Positions 7,388 to 14,149 of a stretch of DNA of 29,135 nt are shown piece after piece. Location: assembly GCA_964625865.1 (NCBI GenBank), contig CAZVEV010000044.1, forward strand, positions 1 through 29,135, in the 5' to 3' direction. Under the pieces are notes generated by a model. The model had not been told where the DNA came from. It did not search any database and saw only the letters and a program-made list of their open reading frames with translations. A program made the position numbers and the translations under genes. The stretch comes from CAZVEV01 sp964625865 (lineage in GTDB: Bacteria; Planctomycetota; Phycisphaerae; SM23-33). How positions within the stretch are numbered: position 1 is the stretch's first letter; each line of letters begins with the position of its first letter.

Positions 7388-8290
7388 TTACAATTCGTTC
7401 GCCCGACCGAGGGCGTCAGTCAGCGCGGCGGCCACCCGGCGCAGGTTGGCAATGTAGTCGTCGGCCAGCGGGTCCAGCGGCACGACGGCCCCGCCGATCT
7501 TGTCGGCGACGGCCCGCACCGAATCCTGCGGGAACTGCGGCTGAACGAATATCACCTTCACGCCGTCGGCCCGTGCCGACGCGATCAACGCCTTGAGGTG
7601 CTTCGCCCCCGGCGCCTTGCCCTCGGTTTCGACGGCTTTCTGATGCAGGCCGTAGTCGCGGGCGAAGTAACCGAAACTCGGGTGGAACACGTAAAACGTC
7701 TTGCCCTTGATCGGCGCCAGGGCGGTGGTCAACTCGGCGTCGACGGCATCGAGGTCGGCTTCCAGGGCGCCCAGGTTCTTGCGGAAGTCGGCCTCGCACG
7801 CCGGCGCGAGGGCGCACAGTTCATCGCAGATCCGCCCGGCGAGGGTCTTGGCCACTCGGGGCGACATCCACACGTGCGGGTCCAGTTCGCCCTCGTCGTG
7901 GTCGCCATGGTCATGGTCATGGTCATGGCAGGCCGCCCGAAGGCGGTCCAGGCCCTTGGTCAGGTCAACGGCCTTCGGTCCGTCCCGGCGCGAGGCGAGT
8001 TTCTCGGCGATACGATGCTCCAGCGGCAGGTCGACGGTCAGCAGCAGGCGGGCCCTCGCCAGGTCGGTCATCTGTCGCGGACTCGGCCAGTACGTGTGAG
8101 GGTCCTGACCCGGGGCGACCAGCACGCCGACGGTCAGGTGATCGGCAGCGATGCGCCGGGCAAGATAGGCCACCGGTCCGACTCCGGCGACTACGTCGGC
8201 CGCTTCAGTGTGATTTTCACCGCTGCCGCACCCGACGGCCTGAAAGGACGCGGCGAGCAGCAGGAGCACTACGGACAGCGTTCGTGTCAT
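7388..8290 (-). CDS. znuA: Metal-binding lipoprotein of a zinc/manganese ABC importer (ZnuA-like)
   Basis: The 300-residue protein has a lipoprotein signal with lipobox AVGC, so Cys21 is the likely lipid anchor. It belongs to the cluster A-I solute-binding family: QDPHTYWPSPRQMTDL carries the first metal-ligand His, ELDPHVWMSP the second, and FHPSFGYFARDYGL the third. A His/Asp-rich loop (HDHDHDHGDHDEGE) precedes the second ligand, as in zinc-specific ZnuA proteins; it is encoded by a short run of repeated catggt units at about 7900-7930. The start ATG has GAAGGG six bases upstream. It leads the operon behind the promoter at 8341-8369. Zinc is the likely substrate; manganese is not excluded. 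Confidence 0.9.
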   Translation of the reverse strand: MTRTLSVVLLLLAASFQAVGCGSGENHTEAADVVAGVGPVAYLARRIAADHLTVGVLVAPGQDPHTYWPSPRQMTDLARARLLLTVDLPLEHRIAEKLASRRDGPKAVDLTKGLDRLRAACHDHDHDHGDHDEGELDPHVWMSPRVAKTLAGRICDELCALAPACEADFRKNLGALEADLDAVDAELTTALAPIKGKTFYVFHPSFGYFARDYGLHQKAVETEGKAPGAKHLKALIASARADGVKVIFVQPQFPQDSVRAVADKIGGAVVPLDPLADDYIANLRRVAAALTDALGRANEL

Positions 8291-8340
8291 GTTGGACCCT
8301 TCAGATCGCGCGGGCGAGCAGTCCCGCTCGCGTGACGACG

Positions 8341-8369
8341 GTTATAGAAACGCACCGGCGCTAAGTCAA
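8341..8369 (-). promoter_or_regulatory. Sigma70-like promoter of the znuABC operon
   Basis: On the minus strand, TTGACT (8369-8364) and TATAAC (8346-8341) are separated by exactly 17 bases. The leader would be about 45 nt and contains a small GCGAGC/GCTCGC inverted repeat. No convincing Zur-type palindrome was seen. Confidence 0.6.
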
Positions 8370-8409
8370 TACGCCCGGGCAGGGTGCGATGTTCGGGAGG
8401 TGCTTGGGG

Positions 8410-8574
8410 GGCGCTCCGTGTTTTCGTTCCTTCCACGTTTTGGGGGGGAGCTTGCTCGCCGCGCTTCCTGTCCGATTGGCGCAACGCGTTCATCGCACAT
8501 CGGCGTCGCAAGCGACGCCGCGCGCGGAGCAAGCTCCGTCGCTTAACGTGGAAGGGACGACAACACGAAGCGCC
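8410..8574. repeat. Large imperfect palindrome with 55-bp arms
   Basis: The arms at 8410-8464 and 8520-8574 are complementary at 45 of 55 positions without gaps. The centre contains a perfect 9-bp hairpin (CGGCGTCGC/GCGACGCCG at 8501-8520). It lies between the divergent znuA and mqnD genes. It is unrelated in sequence to the GGGGACAG family further right. It is probably a small non-autonomous element; it could also shape transcripts of the mqn operon. Confidence 0.65.
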
Positions 8575-8657
8575 GGGGTTCTTGCTTCGCTCGGCGGGCG
8601 GCCCTAAGCTTGTAATAGAGGCGTGCGAAACATCATTCTGGCATAAGGAACCCGCAC

Positions 8658-9461
8658 GTGGACCTCAGCGTAGCTTATTCACCGTGTCCCAACGACACGT
8701 TCATGTTCCATGGCCTGGCGGTCGGGAAACTGACCTGGCCCGGGCTGACGATGGACGTGCACCTGCACGACGTCGAGACGCTTAACCGGATGGCGCTGGA
8801 CGGTGTGTACGACGTGACGAAGATCTCGTTCCATGCGTATCTCCTGGCCCGTCAGAGATATCAGTTGCTCTCGGTGGGTGCTGCTCTGGGCGACGGCTGC
8901 GGGCCTGTCGTCGTGGCGCGAAGCGAGATCGCCCCGAGCGACTGGGGCGCTTGTCGGATAGCCGTCCCCGGCGAACTGACGACCGCCCACCTGCTGCTGC
9001 GCCTGGCCATGCCGCAATTCCGCAAACGCCTCTTCGTGCGATATGACCGCGTGATGGACATGGTAGCCGGCGGCCAGGCCGAGGCCGGGGTGATCATTCA
9101 CGAGGGGCGGTTCCTCTACGACCAGGCCGGCCTGGTGATGCTGGCCGACCTGGGCAGGTGGTGGCAGGACCGCACGGGCCTGCCGATCCCGCTGGGCGGA
9201 ATCGTCGCGCGCCGCAGCCTGGGCGCCGAGACGATTGACCGCTTCGAGGACCTGCTTCGCCAATCGATTCGCAATGCGACGGACAATCCCGCCGGCACGC
9301 TCGACTATGTCCGGCAGCACGCCCAGGAGATGGACGCCGACGTGCTGGACGAGCATATCCGGACGTTTGTCAACGACTACAGTGTGGACCTTGGCACTGA
9401 CGGTCGGGCCGCGGTGCGGCGGCTGGCCGACCTGGCACGCGATGCGGGGTTCCTCCAATGA
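8658..9461 (+). CDS. mqnD: 1,4-dihydroxy-6-naphthoate synthase (MqnD)
   Basis: The 267-residue protein starts at a GTG with TAAGGA upstream. The N-terminal SPCPNDTFMFHGL motif, the DVTKISFHAYL segment and the GDGCGPVVVAR loop are characteristic of MqnD, a periplasmic-binding-fold enzyme acting in the cytoplasm. It cleaves cyclic dehypoxanthine futalosine to 1,4-dihydroxy-6-naphthoate, the last committed step before the common naphthoate stage of the futalosine menaquinone pathway. The length is normal for the family. It is the first gene of the menaquinone cluster and overlaps the next gene by 4 bases (ATGA). A weak promoter-like TTGCTT/TAAGCT pair lies at 8582-8610. Confidence 0.92.
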   Translation: MDLSVAYSPCPNDTFMFHGLAVGKLTWPGLTMDVHLHDVETLNRMALDGVYDVTKISFHAYLLARQRYQLLSVGAALGDGCGPVVVARSEIAPSDWGACRIAVPGELTTAHLLLRLAMPQFRKRLFVRYDRVMDMVAGGQAEAGVIIHEGRFLYDQAGLVMLADLGRWWQDRTGLPIPLGGIVARRSLGAETIDRFEDLLRQSIRNATDNPAGTLDYVRQHAQEMDADVLDEHIRTFVNDYSVDLGTDGRAAVRRLADLARDAGFLQ

Positions 9462-10927
9462 CGGGGATTCTCGCTGCAACGCAGGCGGAGGCCTCCCCGC
9501 TGATCGACGCCCTGGCCGCGACGGGGGTCGCTGGCGAGCCGTTCGCGACGTTCCGGTTCGCGTCGGTCGGCGCCAGGGGCGGCGGCGAGATTGTCATCAG
9601 CGGCATGGGGCCGGAGGCGGCGGCTGCCGCAGCGGAGTACCTTGTCGATCGTCGCGGTGCCCAGGTCGTGATCAACGTGGGCGTCTGCGGGGCCCTTGAC
9701 GAGGACATCGAGCGGGGCGACCTGGTTCGGATTACCGGGATCGTCGATGGCGACCGGGCCGCAGCGGGGGAGCCGGGCCATCCGCTGGTCTGCGGTTCCG
9801 GTCCGTGGCGCGACCTGATGCCGCGACGGCTGGCCACCGTTGCTACGCCGCTGTTCGAGCCGGATCGCCGACAGGCCGTCGCCTCTCACGCGGACGTCGT
9901 GGACATGGAGGGCCTGGCCGTCGCGCGGGCCTGCGCCGAGTGCGGCGCGACGCTGCACATGCTCAAGGGCGTCACGGACTTCGCCGACGCCGACGGCAGG
10001 GACGACATCAAGCGGAACATCGACGCGGTGTCGGCCGATCTTGCCGCCGTTGTGGTCGCGGGACTCTCGCGGCTTGACGTCCCGCGCGGCCCGTGGGCGA
10101 TGGCGATGCGGTTCGTGAAGATCGAGCACACGGTCTTCAGCCTGCCCCTGCTGCTTGCCGGCGCCTTCCTGGGCGGGGCCGGCGGTTGGCCCGGCGCGTG
10201 GGTGCTGATCTGGATCGTGCTCGCCGGCGCCGGCGCCCGGGCGCTCGGCATGGCGATGAACCGGATCCTCGACCGCGACATTGACGCGCGGAACCCGCGG
10301 ACGGCCGACCGCGAACTGCCCGCCGGGCGGATGACGACCACCCGCGCCTGGTCCGTTGCGGCAGGGGGGCTGGGCCTGTACGTCGGATCATGCGCTGCCC
10401 TGGGACCGCTGTGCCTGGTGCTCTCGCCGGTTCCCGCGGTTGTCCTGGGCGTCTACTCGCTGCTGAAGCGTTTCACCAGCCTGTGCCACTTCGGCATCGG
10501 GCTGTGCCTGGCCATGGCGCCGCTGGCAGCGTTCATCGCGGCGTCCGGCACGCTGGCCTTCAGCGGCGAGGTGATCCTGCTGGCGATCTTCGCCTTCTGC
10601 TGGATCAGCGGCTTCGATATCATCTACGCCCTGATGGACATCGACTTCGACAGGCAGGCCGGCGTGTACAGCATCCCCGCGGCGCTCGGACCCGGCGGGG
10701 CACAGTTCGTTGCCGCCTGCGTGCATGCGGCCGCCCTGGGGGCCTTGGTGTGGCTGTGGGTGGTGATCGGCCGGGGGATGGCGTCGGCCGCCGCGGTAGG
10801 GACCGCTGCCGCCGCATTCGCCGCCGCCTACTGTCAGAGCATTCCCGTTCACAGGCGGTTCTTCCCGGTTTCCGCGATCGCCGGCATCGCCGGTTCCCTC
10901 GTCCCCCTGCTCGGAGGCCTGCCATGA
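9458..10927 (+). CDS. mqnB/mqnP: Fusion of futalosine hydrolase (MqnB) and UbiA-type prenyltransferase (MqnP)
   Basis: One 489-residue ORF joins two pathway enzymes. Residues of about 1-208 are a purine-nucleosidase-fold futalosine hydrolase: INVGVCGALDEDIERGD, then VVDMEGLAVARA with the ribose-binding Glu, and KGVTDFAD with the catalytic-type Asp. Residues of about 212-489 are a UbiA family membrane prenyltransferase with many transmembrane segments. Its two Asp-rich motifs are NRILDRDIDARN and DIIYALMDIDFDRQ. The first half releases hypoxanthine from futalosine; the second attaches the polyprenyl tail to the dihydroxynaphthoate. The joint (about residue 210) is short and contains no palindromic element, unlike other fusions nearby. 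It overlaps mqnD by 4 bases. I do not know how common this fusion is. Confidence 0.9.
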   Translation: MTGILAATQAEASPLIDALAATGVAGEPFATFRFASVGARGGGEIVISGMGPEAAAAAAEYLVDRRGAQVVINVGVCGALDEDIERGDLVRITGIVDGDRAAAGEPGHPLVCGSGPWRDLMPRRLATVATPLFEPDRRQAVASHADVVDMEGLAVARACAECGATLHMLKGVTDFADADGRDDIKRNIDAVSADLAAVVVAGLSRLDVPRGPWAMAMRFVKIEHTVFSLPLLLAGAFLGGAGGWPGAWVLIWIVLAGAGARALGMAMNRILDRDIDARNPRTADRELPAGRMTTTRAWSVAAGGLGLYVGSCAALGPLCLVLSPVPAVVLGVYSLLKRFTSLCHFGIGLCLAMAPLAAFIAASGTLAFSGEVILLAIFAFCWISGFDIIYALMDIDFDRQAGVYSIPAALGPGGAQFVAACVHAAALGALVWLWVVIGRGMASAAAVGTAAAAFAAAYCQSIPVHRRFFPVSAIAGIAGSLVPLLGGLP

Positions 10928-11046
10928 CTCTCCAGAAAAAGGGGTCAGGAACCTTTTCTGTAGCGAGTGATGCGTCGGGTGTAGTGCGGCATGGTAAGCA
11001 GAAAAGGTTCCTGACCCCTTTTTCTTCATCAGGAGGTATGGGATGA
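10924..11046 (+). CDS. 40-codon micro-ORF made largely of a palindromic element
   Basis: An ATG at 10924 overlaps the mqnB-mqnP stop (ATGA) and opens 40 codons that read through the palindrome. The stop overlaps the ubiX-like start, again as ATGA. The peptide contains KKGSGTFS and KRFLTPFS, the same low-complexity pattern as the in-frame inserts elsewhere. It may be translated as a bridge that preserves translational coupling along the operon after the insertion. It is unlikely to have an enzymatic role. The ubiX-like gene has its own AGGAGG, so translation of this ORF is not required. Confidence 0.3.
   Translation: MTLQKKGSGTFSVASDASGVVRHGKQKRFLTPFSSSGGMG
10934..11025. repeat. Palindromic element 1 (GGGGTCAGGAACC type), between mqnP and ubiX
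   Basis: Perfect 27-bp arms (10934-10960 and 10999-11025) around a 38-nt loop. The core is GGGGTCAGGAACCTTTTCTG. It is the only copy of this family in the window outside a pathway gene, and it still lies in an open frame. Confidence 0.85.
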
Positions 11047-11603
11047 ATCTCGTGCTTGCGATAACCGGCGCGACCGGCGTCCACGCGGCCGAACTGTTGG
11101 TCGAACGCTCGCCCTGGCCGATCACGCTGGTGGCCAGTCGGTGGGGCAAGGACCTCTGCGCCCGCGAGGGGGTGTCGTTTGACGACTTGGCGTCCCGGGC
11201 GGCCGTGGTGGCCGACGACAGCGACCTGGCGGCGGCGATCTCCTCCGGCTCGGTGCCCACCGTCGGCATGGTGGTGCTCCCGTGCTCGGCCGGCACGCTC
11301 GGGAAGATCGCCTCGGGCCTGGGCGACTCGCTGATCGCCCGCGCCGCCCACTGTCACCTCAAGGAGCGCCGCCCGCTGATCCTCTGCGTCCGCGAGAGCC
11401 CCTGGTCGCTGATCGACCTGGACAACGCCCGCGCTGTCGCGGCCGCCGGCGGCATCATCATGCCGGTCTCGCCCCCGTACTACATGGCCGTGGCCCGCTC
11501 GCCCGCCGACGTGACGATGACCGACCTGCTCGGGGCGTACGTCGACCGCGTGCTGGCGATCTTCGGCCATCAGCCCGACCGGACGTGGGAGACCCTCGCG
11601 TGA
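11043..11603 (+). CDS. ubiX: UbiX-like flavin prenyltransferase of the menaquinone cluster
   Basis: This 186-residue UbiX/Pad1 family protein has the N-terminal AITGATGVHAAELL flavin-binding motif, the SRWGKDL loop, VVLPCSAGTLGKIASGLGDSLIARAAHCHLKE and PLILCVRESPWS. UbiX proteins prenylate FMN to make the prFMN cofactor for UbiD-type decarboxylases, and the next gene is exactly such an enzyme. The start has AGGAGG at 11031-11036, six bases upstream, just beyond a palindromic element. The stop overlaps the UbiD-like start (GTGA). The role in decarboxylating the prenylated naphthoate intermediate is inferred from context. Confidence 0.9.
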   Translation: MNLVLAITGATGVHAAELLVERSPWPITLVASRWGKDLCAREGVSFDDLASRAAVVADDSDLAAAISSGSVPTVGMVVLPCSAGTLGKIASGLGDSLIARAAHCHLKERRPLILCVRESPWSLIDLDNARAVAAAGGIIMPVSPPYYMAVARSPADVTMTDLLGAYVDRVLAIFGHQPDRTWETLA

Positions 11604-13390
11604 GTTTCGTCGACCTGAGATCGTTTATCGCGCACCTCGAACGCACGGGGCAACTCGTTCGCATCGCCGCCGAGGTTGACCCCGTCCAGGACGTGACGAT
11701 CATCCAGCATCGCGTGCTGGCCGCCGGAGGCCCGGCGCTGCTGTTCGAACGCGTCAAGGGCTCTCCCTATCGCCTGGTGACGAACCTGTTCGGCACGCCG
11801 CGCCGCGTCGAAGCCGCCTTCGGGCGCCCCCCGGGGCAGATCGGGCAAGAGATGGCCGACCTCGCGGAGCGTCTCATGCCGCCGTCCCCGCGGGCGATCT
11901 GGCGGGCGCGGAAGTCCCTGTGGCGCGTGCTCCGGGCGCGGCGCCGCACGGTGCGCAGCGGCCCTGTCATGGAACAGGTCATCGAACCGCCGGCCCTCGA
12001 CGCCCTGCCGTGCCTGACCTGCTGGCCCCTGGACGGCGGGGCGTTTTTTACCCTGCCGCTGGTCCACACCGCAGACCCCGTTACGAACGTGGGGAACCTG
12101 GGCATCTACCGCCTCCAACGATTCGACGGGGCCAGCACGGGCATGCACTGGCAGATCGAAAAGGGCGGGGGCTTTCACTTCAAGCGGGCGTGCGAACTGG
12201 GCACGCCCCTGCCGGTCAGCGTCTTCCTCGGCGGGCCGCCCGCCCTGACACTGGCGGCGATCACCGCCTTGCCCGAAGGTGTCGACGAACGCATCCTGGC
12301 CGCCTGGATGCTCGGGCGCCCGCTGGACATGATCCACCGAAGCGAAACCGGTCACGATGTCCCCGCCACCGCGGAGTTCGTCCTCGAGGGCCGCGTCGCA
12401 CCCGGCGACGTTCGCACCGAGGGGCCGTTCGGCGATCACCTGGGCCACTACTCGCACAGCGCTGACTTTCCCGTCTTCCGCGTCGACCGCGTGCTGGCCC
12501 GCAAGGACGCGATCTTCCCCGCGACGGTGGTCGGCAAGCCGCCGCAGGAGGACTACTACATCGGCGAGGCCCTGCAGGAGATGACCCTGCCGCTCCTGCG
12601 CCTGACGCACCCGGCGGTGAGCAACCTGTGGGCGTATCCCGAGACGGGCTTTCATCCGCTGGCCGTCGCCGCCGTCGACGAGCGATACCCGCGAGAGGCG
12701 CTCAAGCACGCGATGGCTTTGCTCGGCTTCGGGCAACTGTCGCTGACCAAGGTGCTCATCGTGGTCGATCGTGACGTGGACGTGCGCGACTTCACGGCCG
12801 TCAGCAAGGCGATGTGGGAGTGTCTCGACCCGGCCGAGGGGCTGCACCTGATCGCACCGACGGCGCAGGATACGCTGGACTTCACGGGCCCGGCGATGAA
12901 CACGGGCTCTCGCCTGGCGGTGCTGGCGGTTCGCGGTCAGGGCCCGCCCCTGCGAACCGATCCGCCCGCCGACCCGCCGCGCGGGCCCGACGTCCACGGG
13001 GACATTCTCGGTCTGCGCCGTCTCGGCCCGGCCGTGCTGATGGCCCAGGTCCGTGACAGTGCCGACACCGAAGCCGTCCGCGGCGCGCTGGCCGAGCACC
13101 CGGTCTGTCGCGAGTACCTCTTCCACGTTCTGGTCTGGCCCGACGTGCCGATCGACGATACGCGGATGGCGCTGTGGGGCTGGTTCACGCGGTTCGACCC
13201 GCTGGCGGACCTTCACCCCGCGCGGCGCGAGGCGGCGGGTAATCGGATGATCCTGCACTTCCCCATCGCCATCGACGCCACGTGGAAGGAAGGCTACCGC
13301 AAGCCGGTCGCCTTTGACCACGATCGCGCCGCCCGAGTCGATCGCGAGTGGGACCACTATGGCATCGACCTGTCGGAGAGCGCCTCGTGA
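11600..13390 (+). CDS. ubiD: UbiD-family prFMN-dependent decarboxylase (menaquinone branch)
   Basis: The 596-residue protein starts at GTG 11600, overlapping the upstream stop; the longer frame before it only shadows the ubiX-like gene. UbiD family features run throughout: VDLRSFIAHLERTGQLVRI at the start, GNLGIYRLQRFDGASTGMHWQ (metal/prFMN region), TEGPFGDHLGHYS, PPQEDYYIGEALQEM and ETGFHPLAVAAVDERYPREA. UbiD enzymes remove an aromatic carboxylate using prenylated FMN. Here the substrate should be the prenylated 1,4-dihydroxy-6-naphthoate made by the MqnP domain. It is somewhat longer than E. coli UbiD because of a C-terminal domain. It is coupled by GTGA overlaps on both sides. Confidence 0.9.
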   Translation: MSFVDLRSFIAHLERTGQLVRIAAEVDPVQDVTIIQHRVLAAGGPALLFERVKGSPYRLVTNLFGTPRRVEAAFGRPPGQIGQEMADLAERLMPPSPRAIWRARKSLWRVLRARRRTVRSGPVMEQVIEPPALDALPCLTCWPLDGGAFFTLPLVHTADPVTNVGNLGIYRLQRFDGASTGMHWQIEKGGGFHFKRACELGTPLPVSVFLGGPPALTLAAITALPEGVDERILAAWMLGRPLDMIHRSETGHDVPATAEFVLEGRVAPGDVRTEGPFGDHLGHYSHSADFPVFRVDRVLARKDAIFPATVVGKPPQEDYYIGEALQEMTLPLLRLTHPAVSNLWAYPETGFHPLAVAAVDERYPREALKHAMALLGFGQLSLTKVLIVVDRDVDVRDFTAVSKAMWECLDPAEGLHLIAPTAQDTLDFTGPAMNTGSRLAVLAVRGQGPPLRTDPPADPPRGPDVHGDILGLRRLGPAVLMAQVRDSADTEAVRGALAEHPVCREYLFHVLVWPDVPIDDTRMALWGWFTRFDPLADLHPARREAAGNRMILHFPIAIDATWKEGYRKPVAFDHDRAARVDREWDHYGIDLSESAS

Positions 13391-14106
13391 CCGGGCGGGA
13401 CTCGCTGATGGCGCCGGAGGACAACCAGCGCATGTTCGACGCGATCGCGCGGCGGTACGACCTGATGAACGCCGTCCTGTCGGTCGGGCTCGATCGCATC
13501 TGGCGCCGTCAGGCCGTGGCCGAACTCGCCCCGACCCCTGGCGGACGCTACCTCGACGTCGGCTGCGGCACGGGCGACGTGGGCATCGAGATCCTCCGCC
13601 AATGCCGCTCCGCCCGCGTGGTCGGCCTGGACCCCGCCGAGCGGATGCTCGCGATCGCGCGGGCGAAGACAGCGGCGGCCGGCTTCGACGATGCCGTCGC
13701 CGAGTTCCAGGCAGGCGATGCGATGGCCCTGCCGTTTGACGACGGCCGGTTCAACGGCGTCGTGACGGCGTTTTGCATCCGCAATGTCGCCGACCGCCTC
13801 GCGGCCATGCGCGAGATGCGGCGCGTCTTGCATCCCGGCGGCCGTCTCGTAATCCTCGAGCTGTCCGTTCCGCGCAGCCGGATCCTGGCGGCGGGGCACC
13901 GGCTGTACAATCGGTTCGTCGTCCCGCTGGCCGGGCGGCTGATTGCCCGCAGCCCCGATGCATACCGCTACCTCGTCGATTCGGTTGCCGACTTCCCCCG
14001 CGCCGACGAGGTCGCCGACATGCTCTCCCGCGCCGGTTTCGCCGGCCCGCGCAGCCGCCCCGTCCACGGGGGAATCGTCACGCTGTTTACAGCCGATCGC
14101 GACTGA
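13387..14106 (+). CDS. ubiE: Menaquinone C-methyltransferase (UbiE/MenG family)
   Basis: The 239-residue class I SAM methyltransferase starts at a GTG overlapping the UbiD-like stop by 4 bases; ATG 13408 is an alternative that loses only seven residues. It has the UbiE opening MFDAIARRYDLMNAVLSVGLDRIWRR and the SAM motif YLDVGCGTGD. It also has the UbiE signature FDDGRFNGVVTAFCIRNVADR, and LVILELSVPRSRIL in place of the usual LEFS. It methylates demethylmenaquinone, the final step. It completes the pathway order in this operon. The following gene starts 43 bases later. Confidence 0.92.
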   Translation: MTGRDSLMAPEDNQRMFDAIARRYDLMNAVLSVGLDRIWRRQAVAELAPTPGGRYLDVGCGTGDVGIEILRQCRSARVVGLDPAERMLAIARAKTAAAGFDDAVAEFQAGDAMALPFDDGRFNGVVTAFCIRNVADRLAAMREMRRVLHPGGRLVILELSVPRSRILAAGHRLYNRFVVPLAGRLIARSPDAYRYLVDSVADFPRADEVADMLSRAGFAGPRSRPVHGGIVTLFTADRD

Positions 14107-14131
14107 CCGTTCGCCATGCTCGCAAGTGTGG

Positions 14132-14137
14132 TACAAT
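14132..14137 (+). promoter_or_regulatory. Possible -10 box just before the mqnA-mqnE-mqnC ORF
   Basis: TACAAT lies 12 bases before the ATG at 14150, with a weak TTCGCC sixteen bases upstream. If used, it would give an almost leaderless mRNA. No clear ribosome-binding site precedes the ATG. Tentative. Confidence 0.25.
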
Positions 14138-14149
14138 CCCCCGCGCGAC

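Noticed and set aside
7900..7930. Short tandem catggt repeat, first considered as a microsatellite or regulatory repeat
   Set aside because: It encodes the His/Asp-rich metal loop of the ZnuA-like protein and is explained by that.
10934..11025. Palindromic element 1 considered as an intrinsic terminator between mqnP and ubiX
   Set aside because: It has the same sequence as copies inside coding genes, a long 38-nt loop, and the operon continues with a normal ribosome-binding site directly after it; termination here would cut the pathway.
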